From NCBI RefSeq assembly GCF_021462225.1, contig NC_061805.1, positions 47,781,360 through 47,845,359 of the forward strand: 64,000 nucleotides of DNA, in the 5' to 3' direction. Made by a program: the position numbers and the translations under genes. Within the stretch, counting starts at the first letter, position 1. Every line of letters starts with the position of its first letter. This document shows positions 1 through 10,856 of the stretch, in pieces. Origin of the DNA: Girardinichthys multiradiatus (taxonomy: Eukaryota > Chordata > Actinopteri > Cyprinodontiformes > Goodeidae). The notes under the pieces are model-generated. The model was not told where the DNA came from and ran no database searches. It saw only the letters and a list, made by a program, of their open reading frames with translations.

Positions 1-559
1 TGTATGCTTTGATTGAGGACTTTGTAGAAATAAACCTAAATCCAAGTGTTTTTGTTTAAAAAAAAAAGCAGCATGTTAACATGTTCTGGTGTGAGTCGTG
101 TGCGCAGCCTGTTTGCAGTGAGACCAGCTGCAGAGAATACACGTTTAGATGAGAATGATTTTCCTGAGATGCACAAGTATCGTCATGCCAAGGCTGCCAA
201 CCTTGGAAACCTTCTCTCTTTGACCTTAGAATTAGCAGAAATCTTCCATGGAGGGGAAAGGAAGGCCAGGCGCTTGTGCCGAGGGTCTAGCATTGTTGCA
301 GCATTGGTGGTGTTGATATGATTTCGACAGATGCAATCTGTTTTAAACAAACAAAACAAATATTTATTATGATTACCATTAAGCTAGCATTACATTTTTA
401 TGTATTTAAGTTTCACACTGGAACAAAATTTTTCCTTAGTGACTGTAGAAATGTGTCCAAACATTGATTTTAATTACAACTAACTCAACAATAATAATAA
501 ATAGCATTATGGGTAACAGATCAGCAAGCTTTTTTTTTAACTCCTTAAATTTATTACAT
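1..559. other. Non-coding sequence, nothing recognised
   Basis: AT-rich sequence with short poly-A/T runs. The 91-codon reading frame at 46-321 shows no family resemblance and no splice or codon signal supporting a gene. Confidence 0.5.
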
Positions 560-1812
560 AAATCATTATAAGGCCTACCTTCAACCTTTCACCAAGTGAG
601 GACTTCACTTTAGATTTGAACTCTGCTGCTTTGCTGCTGTCTCTGTCCAACGCCTTGAGATGTGTTGATGAGGCTGAAGGTAATGGGGAATATGTTGGAT
701 GCAGACGCCTCACTCTCAGTAGACATGATGGTAGTTGCACATTTGAATGCCTCCAGCACATGTGCCACGTTCTCCATCAGTGGCCAGTACTCGTCTCTCA
801 ACTCCAGCATCCTTGCATCTGAAAGTTTTGTCACAGAGCGGTCCGATAGCACCGCAGACACGGCCCATCTCTGTTCCAGAAGTCTTTGAAACATCTCACT
901 AAGTGAGTTCCACCTGGTTTTACAGGACTGAATTAGATGACGAGCTGGGAGCTGCATTTGTTTTTGCTTCGCTTCCAGTGCTTTGGTAGCGGGAGTGTTG
1001 TGGTTGAAATGTTTTACCAGTCTGCTGGCAGCCACAATGACCCGGCTTGCACCAGTAGCAGTGAATCCATCAGTGACAGCCAAATGCAAAGTATGTGCAA
1101 AGCATGGATCTCAACTCCAACCTACTCTGGTGGAGTTGCTTGCAGAGACGATGTTTTGTGCATTGTCGTGGGTGCAGGCTACAATGTGACCTCTGAGCCC
1201 CCACGACTCCACTGCTTGATTTAGCCTGTTTGCTAAATTGTCAGCTGGATGTCGCTCCGACATACTGTCTGTGAGGAGGACCGCAGACTTTACTTTCCAA
1301 TGCGTGTCAATGAAGTGAACAGTTACTGTTATGTAGCTCTCTGTTGTCAGTGCAGTCCAACAGTCGGTGGTGAGAGCAACACTTTGTGCTCTTAGCTGTA
1401 CCTTTAATTCAGCTGGCTTCTTGTTGTAGCGCTCCTCCAAACGGTTGTTTGCTGTCGAAGGAATGTTAAAGCTTGGCTCCATTAAGTGCATTAAGTCACG
1501 AAAGCCCTTACCATCAACCATGCTTATTGGCATCAGGTCTTTCTCTATCACATTACAAATTTTTTGCATAACGTCCTCCGCTTTTCTGTCATCGCATGCT
1601 CGCCTTTGGAGCGTATCTGTAATTTGTCGTTGAGAAGTTGAATCCCCTCCGCCATGTAGCACGGCTGAATGAGCGTTATTACGGTGATAATTTAAGGAGC
1701 TTGTCAAGTGTTTATATTTCAAAACAGAACCGCACAAAATGCATTTTGCATCGTTGTCATTATTAACAAGAGTAAAATAATCCCACACTGGACTCCGTTT
1801 GGACTGTTTCAT
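560..1812 (-). pseudogene. hAT-superfamily transposase (BED-finger type), frameshifted and 3'-truncated
   Basis: Reading leftwards from ATG at 1812, the protein starts with a BED-type zinc finger (VWDYFTL, then CILCGSVL and a spaced H-x4-H in YHRNNAH). It continues with the hAT catalytic-domain start (VALTTDCWTALTTESYITVT). The frame breaks near 1111-1089, resumes with LHLAVTDGFTATGA-like sequence through KTRWNSLSEMFQRLL, and breaks again near 650-610 before THLKALDRDSSKAAEF. The C-terminal hAT dimerisation region is absent. Two frameshifts and the truncation show a dead copy. It is related to ZBED1/ZBED4-like transposases. No terminal inverted repeats could be placed. Confidence 0.85.
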
Positions 1813-2780
1813 TGCTACCGTTATGTGATGCCTCCGCCATCAGAGAGCCTGCTATACAGAAATCAGCTGGCTCAGCTTAAGGGTGACCAGCGCCCTCGTC
1901 TGGATAGCGACCACACTACAACACTGAGAGAATGTCCAAGCGGACGTTATCAGTTAATCGGATGGAACAAAGACAAGACAATTAATCATAAATCAATTAT
2001 TTGTTTGCGTCCCTACTACAAAGTAAAAGACATTGTATTGGCTGCTTCAGCTTACTGTCTGTTTGTGATGTGACCTGCTCTCTGCTGTGCTCAGATAGCT
2101 GTCTGTGTTCAGTATTATGACTTTCAAGGCATGTTAAGAGTAGAACAGATTTCTCTGTTAGGTTTTACCCACATAATTAACTGGAACAGCACTTAAACTT
2201 GTTAGAGGAATTATTAAGTGATATCGAAACAGTATGTTAACATGCTAATATCAGCTTAGCATCTGAACACAACCCGTTAGCAGGAGCAAACAGGTAGATG
2301 TTCTTTGTATTTCTGGTATCACAATCTAATCACGGTTTTCTGTGTGGTAAGGAGTTTACCACTGAAAACTCAGACTTAAAACCTAAACGTGGATCATCAC
2401 TCAGGTACTGTGTCAGGTCCTGAATGTTCTTTCCTATTTGAGACGAGGCTTTTTTTTTGCTGGAGATATCTTTAGGCCAAAATTACTTTTTTTCCAAAAT
2501 ATCTTGAATTTTGACAATTTATAAAAAAATCTCTAAGCCCCTAAGGGAAAATATAAAGGTGAATTGAACTCAATGAACCAGGATGTTCCTAATCAGGACT
2601 AAAATGTCCATGTTTTTAATTTTTCTGGTAGTCGTACATCCCCTCCTCCTGAGTAAATGGTACATTCCTCTCTGTTATGGCTGTAGTGTTCGCCACACTC
2701 CACCCTCCCCTCCTGTCTTTCTAAAGCCCTGTACACCCCACCCGGTGTCAGGGGGGGATCAGCTGTGCCAGTCCCGGCAG
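1813..2780. other. Non-coding flank of the hAT copy
   Basis: The first 100-250 bases may be 5' non-coding sequence of the hAT element, but no end could be identified. The rest is AT-rich with no recognised gene or repeat. Confidence 0.4.
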
Positions 2781-2781
2781 A

Positions 2782-2782
<1 letters not shown>

Positions 2783-2813
<31 letters not shown>
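2783..2813. repeat. (CA)n microsatellite
   Basis: About 15 uninterrupted CA units, followed by shorter CA-rich stretches to about 2831. Short reading frames across it are artefacts of the repeat. Confidence 0.97.
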
Positions 2814-2816
<3 letters not shown>

Positions 2817-3030
2817 CAGATACACACACAGTTTGCTTAGTGGAAAACAAAGCCTGTGAAGACGATCCCTGCCTCCATGCATCCGTACTTAGCATGTGCT
2901 GTCCTGATGCTGCCAAGAGAGGGAAAGGCATCGGGCACATCAGAAAGGGACATTTTCAGAGGGGCACTAGCAGTGGATTTTTGCCTTTTTGATGGAATAT
3001 TTTTGTTTCTTCTGGTGCTGAAGAGTTGAA

Positions 3031-3059
3031 ATGCTGGCAGAGCGCAAAGAGAACAGCAG
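3031..3059 (+). other. Candidate upstream wdfy3 exon with in-frame ATG (speculative)
   Basis: ATG CTG GCA GAG CGC AAA GAG AAC AGC AG (MLAERKENS plus two bases) ends directly at a donor-like GTAGGA. Joined to exon 1 at 17977 it reads through the open leader ([10 protein letters not shown]) into MNMVKR without a stop. This is compatible with an alternative N-terminus or a 5' leader exon, but a 29-nt open stretch next to a GT can arise by chance. No upstream limit of such an exon can be set. Confidence 0.15.
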
Positions 3060-3844
3060 GTAGGAGAAATCAGAGCTGGGTGCTAAGCTTGTCTCCGTGG
3101 TGACTTTTAGTTTGTTTACTCACTTCACCAATATAGATACAGGTTATTGCTCATCAAAGCTTTTATTTTCTGTAGATTTAATCACTGATGTGTCTCTGTA
3201 GAGGCAGTTGTAATATGTATTACAAACTGCACCGATGTCTCGATTGCCACCATTTGCTAAATAGATCCAGATAAAAGCTCTGACCTCATCTGAATAACAA
3301 ATGTAACGTAAGATGACAGAAGAAGGATGTGTTCAGAAGTTTAGGAATATAATATATAATATTTAACGACCTTTGCAAAATGACGCTGGCACAGGGTAGA
3401 AGACGGCCAATATGAGGATTAAGCTATTTTAAAAATCTTGCCCAACACTGAAACCTACTGAACTCTGAGCTGTATATTTAGGGTTTCTAAATAATTATAA
3501 TGTGACTGGGAAATTCATAAGTCTCATAACATTTCCAAATGAAACAAAAAATTGGCTAAAAATGATCAGAAATCAGTTAAAACTTTTAAAAGAATGAGCC
3601 AATTATTTATAACCACATTACTTAACATTTGATAAAGGCAGCAAGAAAGAAGCTCATCATCCTTTTGTCAGATTAACAGCTAAGCGATAGCCGATGCCAC
3701 ACAGGCAATGGTTGCTATGGTAATTTTAAACTCGAATCGTCACTATATTGTCATTTTAGACAACGCAGATGGAACAAAACATGGTTCACTGAATATATTT
3801 TTCCCTAATTGGAATATAATATAATATGCCCCTGACTTGAATTA

Positions 3845-4110
3845 ATAACATTTTGAAGTGGCCCAGGCAGAGAACTGACTTGAATCTCATAGAGAATCTG
3901 TGGAGAGAGCTAAAGATTAGGGTGATGGCAAGGAGGCCTTCCAAACTCAAAGACTTGGAGCTCATCATGAAGACAAATGTTCAAAGTATCTCTGGAAACA
4001 TGCAAAAGTTGGTTAACAGGTACGAGAAAGGTTTAATTGCTGGAATGCCAATCAAGATTTTTAAGTTAATTATTGTAAAGGGTATAAATAATTTCTGACA
4101 TGCTATTTTT
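3845..4110 (+). pseudogene. Tc1-like transposase C-terminal fragment
   Basis: Encodes [20 protein letters not shown] followed by a degraded LVNRYEKGLIAGMP segment. This is the region around the third catalytic acidic residue (E of IENLW) and the C-terminus of Tc1 transposases. No N-terminal part or inverted repeat is adjacent. Confidence 0.8.
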
Positions 4111-4424
4111 TGTTATTTTTATAAAATCGTTACTCCTACATTGTTTTATGCATCTTTTGAGAGACATCAGTCTCATTTTGTATCAGAAATACATTTCTTG
4201 ATTGATTGAAAATTAGTTTGCTGGAATTAGTTAGTCTGAATCTGCAAGGTATATGCATTGTTTTGGGCCTAACTGTTTGTAACATTAAAATAAAGTTTAA
4301 CCAAATCAATTTGTTTGTGTTATTGAAATGAAATATTGACAACTGATCTTAATGAAAAACAGAAATCAGTATATGCCATTGAAAACCTGATTGGTGCGTC
4401 TGTTCAGTTTTTCCATGAATCTAA

Positions 4425-5127
4425 GGGTGTATTCACATCTGCCACTTTTGGTCTGCTTTAAATGAACCAGAGTTTGTTTCCCCTGTTGGGCCGGACCTTT
4501 AGTGCAGGTGGGAATACACTCAAGCAAACTGTGGTCCGGAACAAACGACTGGACCGAGACTCACTTTTTGAGGTGGTCTCGATCCGCTTCCAAATGGACT
4601 CTGGTGCGGTTCGCTTATGGTCCCGATCTAAACCAACTACAGAAAATGTACGTCTCTTTGGACTTAACAAGCCACCGTAGCCAGTAGCAAAGGTGTACGT
4701 TCAGTACGTTGACTTCAGTACGTTGTACTGAACTCATACCTGATCAACTGTATGTTGCTTAGCAACACCACTGGCATGTTGTGGGACAAGATGCATGCAT
4801 TTTCTGACGCCTGTGTTGAATGAGCTGCTCTTCACTCTCAGTAATATTCCAGCTGTAATAACGGCACAATTATGCAGAACGGAGTTGCTGCATGCAGCAC
4901 GTCTACAGTTGTTTTCCTAAATTTCCGGGTCTGTGTTGTGTTCTGCCCCTGTCATTTCTGTCCAGTGGGAGCAATGATCTTCACCCGCTTGGCTTTGTTT
5001 AGCAGTAATAGTTTATTTGCAAAAAGTACAATGTTAAAGCAAACTGCACCAAACACAAAAAATAAAGTCCGCTTTTGATTTGGACCAAACAAGCAGACTA
5101 AAGGACTTTCCTGGTGTGAATACACCC
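4425..5127. mobile_element. MITE, about 700 bp, PIF/Harbinger-like (TAA target duplication)
   Basis: The left end GGGTGTATTCACATC and right end GGTGTGAATACACCC are inverted repeats. Each end abuts TAA (4422-4424 and 5128-5130). A 3-bp TWA duplication with a GG-starting terminus suits PIF/Harbinger. No transposase is encoded; the interior is moderately GC-rich (CCGGACC, GGTCCGG). A right-end relative lies near 30904. Confidence 0.7.
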
Positions 5128-5130
5128 TAA

Positions 5131-8100
5131 CGAAATAAGCATATGTTATTCTACCTGTTTAATTGGTACCTGCTACAATAAAGGAAAGCTATATCTGCAG
5201 GCTAGCTATTAGTAAAATAAATGGTAAACATGAGTCAGGGTTTCTTTTAAGACCTTCTCACACCTTTGTGCTTCCTCTAACCAAATGTTAAACACATTAC
5301 AGAAGTGGCAAATACCCTCACTGAAGAAAAACCTTTACATTGAAGCTATTATCAGAGCAAATTAACTCATTTGCTATGGTGTGTTCATGGACTGGAGAAA
5401 TAAAATGGCTTTTTAGCTTTCCTGTCATGCTGGTTTAAGATGAAAATCAATCTACCAAATGATCAGTGTATTTATTAGATTAACTGAGCTGTTGCTACCA
5501 GTTATGTATGCTGGTAATTCACTTTAAAACCAAAACATACCAGCATTTGTGTGGGGGGCTGGTGTGAATTCAGCACTCTGCCAGCGTAGCCTTTTAATTT
5601 CTCTTAATTAGCATTTAGTTGAAAAAGTTTGTGTTTTATCTCGCTCCTGTCAACCCCCCTTTTCTCCTTCTGTGTGGAGCTCCTCAGCTTCCACCTACCC
5701 CTGTAGACTGTCATACAAGAGGCTACCATTACGTCACTTTCTCCAGAGGAACAACCACAGGCTTTTGAAGAGCCGGGCCTTTCCAGGGCATTGGCTGCCT
5801 TCATCTCCCAGGAGTTGGTGTTAACTCAGCGAGACGTTCATTGAAGCTGGCGTTTGCTTAAATAGAGTGCTTTAAAAGAAAAAAAAAAAAGACTGGAGGG
5901 CCCAGAAAACAGGCACAGTTTCTCACTGCATGGGAGTTGACATTCCATTGATGCCACCAACTCATTTTCTCTACTTCAGCCAAGACAAAAACATTTTGTT
6001 TCTGTTAGCAGCACTGGCTGTGCCTGTAGCACAAAATAAGTATTGATGTGTGGATTTGTTTATGCATTTTTTGCTTGTTACTTTGCAACTTCTCTTGCTC
6101 TGAGGTGGTGATTCTTTGCATGATGAAGAGATGAAGCTGAAGCTCACTAAAGATGCTGCCTTTATCATCCATGTCATTTCACCTTTCCTTGAGATTCATC
6201 AATATTCAGTGTGTCCGCTGATTCCATAGGTCAAGTCATGTAACAGTGATTTTTTTACATCAGGGCAAACAGACAAGTAAAAGGCTGCCAAGTCTAAACT
6301 TGCATTAGAATGGAAAGCAAGTGGGCCACAGATTAATCTACTCTCCACCAGTGTTCAGGGGCGGAGCTAGAGGGCTGGCCAGGGTAACATTTACCACCTC
6401 TGGAACGTAATTGGACACCCCGGGTGCCTCTCAAGGTGAGAGAAAGGTCACTGCACCTAGCGTCTAAAGATGCGCAATTAGAGTAAAAGACCAAGGCAGA
6501 CATGATTTATCGTAACGTATTTCGTCCACGCATGCAAGATCTGAACCCATGCAGGTGGTTTTGGGGGGCCTGGCCAGGCCCTTTGCCTTGTCGTGCTCAT
6601 CTCCGATTGGGGCTCGTCAAACAGGAAAGGCAGTGATGTAGAGTCTGAAAGCACGCTTGTTTTTACCAGCAAATGGACATATGAATAAAAACACAGATGG
6701 AGTAATTATTGCTAAATTTCGGATAGACTTGTAAAATGGCTAAAAAGCTACACTTATGAGGCTGGTCTTTGCAGTTAGAGATGTATTAGGAAGGCACTTC
6801 CTCTTTAGACTCTTCTTCTGGTGCCAGATGTTGAACATAGGCAGTTTTTATCTGCAGCGCCGTCAACAGTTTAACATAGGAACGACAGCGGTTCAGCTGC
6901 ACCTCAAGTGCATGTAAAACCACAACATGGAGAACTTAAACGAGAACATATGAGGGCCATGTATGCCTGGGGTGAATACAAGAATTGCCCATTTCTACAG
7001 TCCATAATAGAGCTATTTTCCTGGAAGCTCCTTCTTCCCCTATCACTGTTTCCTCTTCAAGCTCGCGAGTGCATTCGAGTATCGTCTCACATACAAGTGC
7101 ACTCAAACGCCAGAAGAACAACATGCTAATTTATTGATTATCAGAGACTATCACTATCAGAAAATGTTTCCTATAAAATAGACAAATCACCATTCTGGTG
7201 GGTTCTCTGCCCAGAGACCAAATGTCAGCCAGCTGCTTACAGGCTTGTTTGTATTGTAAATGGTAAATGTATTGTGACAAGAAGCTGACTGCTTCAACAT
7301 TTGCTCTGGTCACCCGGTGGAGAAACACCGTCCTGGATCAGTCTAAGCTCATTACTTTGCCTTTTGAAGGTTTAAAGCTTTGTTGCTGAACTTCTCCTGG
7401 AAAATCTTTATATCATTCAACCCGGATTGGGTTTTGTATGTTGTGTTTTACTCTGGTAACAAGTTGCTTTGCGTAAACGCTTCCAAAAGTATGTTGCTGA
7501 TCAGTACATAAGGTTCCGATCCTTTTGCTGCTACACTTTTTAATCAGCCTTGTAGATCCTAATTTCAGGTTTTTCTGTGTCTGAACTCCAGTTTTCATAG
7601 TTTAAATCAGGAAGTTAAATCTAGGTATACTACTTAAAGCTGGGTTTATTTTCTCAAAAAATAAATTTTGACTGTATTTAAATAATGGCAAATATGGCGC
7701 TTAGTGCACAGAAAAAACAACAAAGACTTAAGATGCATTCAGTGAAATGGCCTTTGGGTATAAAGTGCCAACTCCAGCATGAGTACTCAAAATGAAGCCT
7801 GTGTTTTGGTTTTCTGGGGTGGGGAGTGATGAAAAAGTAGTTTTGGCCCATACGAACTTCCATACTAGGGCATAAACCACTATGGTTGATTTCTCTTTTC
7901 CTCTCCACGTTTAGAAAATACATTTATTGGAGGGGTTCCAACCCTCCAATAAAACTACCAGGGGAACGCTGACGTTTCTCCGTGTTCTGATTTTGTTTTT
8001 TTGTTTGACAGGGTTTCCTTAAGTTAAATAATTTTATTCTTATTCAATTTTTAAAAATTTTGTTATTTATTTATTTTTTGAAGGGATTGTTATTGCACTA
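5131..8100. other. Non-coding, no recognised feature
   Basis: About 3 kb of ordinary AT-rich sequence with short open frames only. I found no conserved protein, RNA gene or clear repeat. It is either 5' intron of wdfy3 or intergenic. Confidence 0.5.
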
Positions 8101-8106
8101 GCGGCC

Positions 8107-8233
8107 TTTTTTTTTTTTTTTTTTTGCAGTAATCAGACAGGAAATGGGCAGAGAGAGAAGGAAGGAAAGACATGCAGGAAAGATCCCAAGGTTGGGAATC
8201 GAACCCCTGGCGCCTGCTCTACCTCTACGCCAG
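8107..8233 (-). repeat. tRNA-derived SINE remnant
   Basis: On the minus strand, a TGGCGTAGAGG A-box-like string precedes GGTTCGATTCC, a perfect RNA polymerase III B box, and the copy ends in a run of A (poly-T at 8107-8125 on +). The A-to-B spacing is shorter than in a tRNA, suggesting a deleted copy. Confidence 0.6.
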
Positions 8234-8236
8234 TTT

Positions 8237-10448
8237 GGTTTTGATTAAAAGTCACCTTTAATGTTGGATTATGTGTAGCGCGTTGCTTTTGTCCTGCTGT
8301 TTGAACAACTTAATGTTCAGAGTTGCATTTGCGGGTTGAACATTGTTGGAATAATGAATGGATTTTAAGATACAATAAATATTTTGAATCGGATATCAGT
8401 TTTAGGCTACAGAATATCGCCCAGCCATAATTTCTGCATGTGCAAAAGAGATCCCTTTTTTCACATTAAGGCCTTGATCCCTTTGCTAGACCCCCTCTGA
8501 CCTATCCAACACCTGCTGGGAATGACTGTCCTAGAAATAACATACAACCACTACTTTCTGTTCCAACAGAACTAGAAGACTCATGTTGCTGTAGTTAGCC
8601 CACCCAGTAGGTAGAGTGAGCACTAATCCTGCATTTGTCACTGCCGTCCCTTTTGTTGATTTTTCCAGCTCAGCCTTATGCTCAAGTCGTATGACATGTG
8701 TTTGCCCCAGTTTGTGGTCCCGGCCTCGCTGTGTTCCGACTCCACCGTCCTGTCTGCACTCTTATGTGCTTCGCTGACTCTCTGTTACATTGGGTTCCTC
8801 GCAGCAAAGCCAACAGTCAGCATTGTTCAGGGATAAATGCTGCCTTTTATGTGCATCAAGGATGTGGTACAGGACAAAATAGACAGCCCATTTCAGCATA
8901 AAGACGTCCTAAGACAAAATTCCTCTTTTAAAACTGATAAATATTTTAGTTAATTATTTCACAAAAGTAACTGATCTCAGAACATGTTAATTAACCCATT
9001 AGTGGTAACTGCCCATGCTTGCTGTAATTACCTGTAAGACTTTGAATTTTACAAACTTTTTAAAAGATCCGTCATTGACTTTGTGATTTATTTATACCTA
9101 CTTTGCCTTGGTCTCAGTTAACTTCAATTAAAACATAGTTAGAGCAGCTCTTAATACATGGCTTTAGCAGATCCTTTCATAATTTGATTTTATATTATAT
9201 TATATTTGATTAAATATTTAAACCGTTGGAACAAAACTGTGGTTCATCTTTATGCCAAAATGACATTTCTAGAATAGTTTCATAATGCAGTTTGACCTTA
9301 TCACTCCAAACTGATCTGTGTCTGAAAGACGCTTCACCAGTTTATGTTATTTACATGCTTTAATCGCCATGGTTCCTTACATCCGTGAACAATGCATTCA
9401 GCCCATTGGCCGGGATATATTTAAACCACTTCTGCTTTTGGTTCCTTAATTTCTGATGTCCTGCAAGTTTTTCTTGTTGACTGGAAGCTTTTCAACAGGA
9501 CATGACTGTGGTTTAGCCCGAGTTTCCGTCTGAGCTGGTGGCTAAAGTCTGGACTTTTGTGCTACTGAAGCCACTTCTTGATTACTTTGTAACCCCACTG
9601 CTAGCTTCTGGCTCAGTCAAATGTGCTGTAAACCAATGGCTTTTTCCCAGAGGCCCAAAAAACTTTCTTATCTGACTAGTTAAAGTAGAAAAGCCTAAAA
9701 TCTGTCCCTCAGGTTTAGCAGAGAGATAATTTAGTTTTATTTACGATCAGAACCAGCATATATTCTGAATGTTGTTAACGGGTTATGAGTAAAGTAGAAA
9801 GAAACACTCTGATTTGTGTCAGAGTAGAAAGAGGAAGGACGGTCTCTGCAGAGCGAACTGATTGCAGATTTTCTCTCGGGTTGACTGCTTCAGGTTGTGG
9901 GCTGCAGCAGTGATCACAGATTCTTCCTTTTTTACTCTTTGTGTTTTGAATTTTTTTTTTTTATATCAGCAAATAAAATATACAGATTGTTCATTATATA
10001 TTTCCCATCTCCCTGTAGGTTAATTTGTGAATCAGATGGTAAATATCAGTGCAGCCACCACAGTCAGATGGATGTTCACAAGAGATTTTTCCCCAGGTCT
10101 AGTCCCCCCTCAGTAGTGTTGTTAAGAGATTAAAAGCTCATAAAATGCCAAATAAAATACTCAATGATTTTTTTAATGTTGCTGCGAAACATTTTATGAG
10201 GTTCTTTCTGAAATACATGAGATGAAAATAATAAAAGTATGACAATATTTTTGTTTTAACTAGTGCAAAACAGCAAGTAGTAAGCACGTCAGAGCTTGCC
10301 ACGACAACAAGAAATTTGTTGAGGTGACGGATTTCTAAAACCCAGATGAAAAAATAATTTCCCTGTTTAGAACTAGCAACAGAATGCTGCAGTGGATTAA
10401 CACAATATGTTCAATATACTGCTGTGTATTTGGACAGTTATTATTGTA
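8237..10448. other. Non-coding, no recognised feature
   Basis: AT-rich sequence without a supportable gene or repeat; reading frames are short and unlike any family I know. Confidence 0.5.
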
Positions 10449-10456
10449 ATCTGTCC

Positions 10457-10848
10457 TAGGGATGGGCATTAATTGTGTTGTTTATCGTAAAAATTATTAT
10501 CATGATAGGAGGTTTGATTTATTGTGACATAAATGTCAATTAATGATGTCTGAAAACCCAAAAACTGGCTGTCTTTTCAGAATTGTTATTTTTACTATTT
10601 TCTCCACTGTTGGAGAAATATATATCAATACATCTGAAAATATGATTAACTTATTTCAAAATGTCTGTTTTCTAAGAATGTTAATTGGGTTTGTGGGGCT
10701 CTGACAGCAGGGACATGCAGTCACAGCCATACAGTTACCTAAAACAACTGAAAAGAAGTTGTAAACACTTTTTATCACTTTTGTTGTTATCACAACAAAT
10801 ACCACAACATGTCATGATAGAATTTCAAGTTCATATCACCCACACCTA
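10457..10848. mobile_element. hAT-type MITE with 8-bp target duplication
   Basis: The ends TAGGGATGGGC and (right, inverted) TAGGTGTGGGT form imperfect terminal inverted repeats. The 8-bp sequence ATCTGTCC flanks both sides (10449-10456 and 10849-10856), the hallmark of hAT insertion. The 392-bp interior is AT-rich and non-coding. Confidence 0.8.
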
Positions 10849-10856
10849 ATCTGTCC

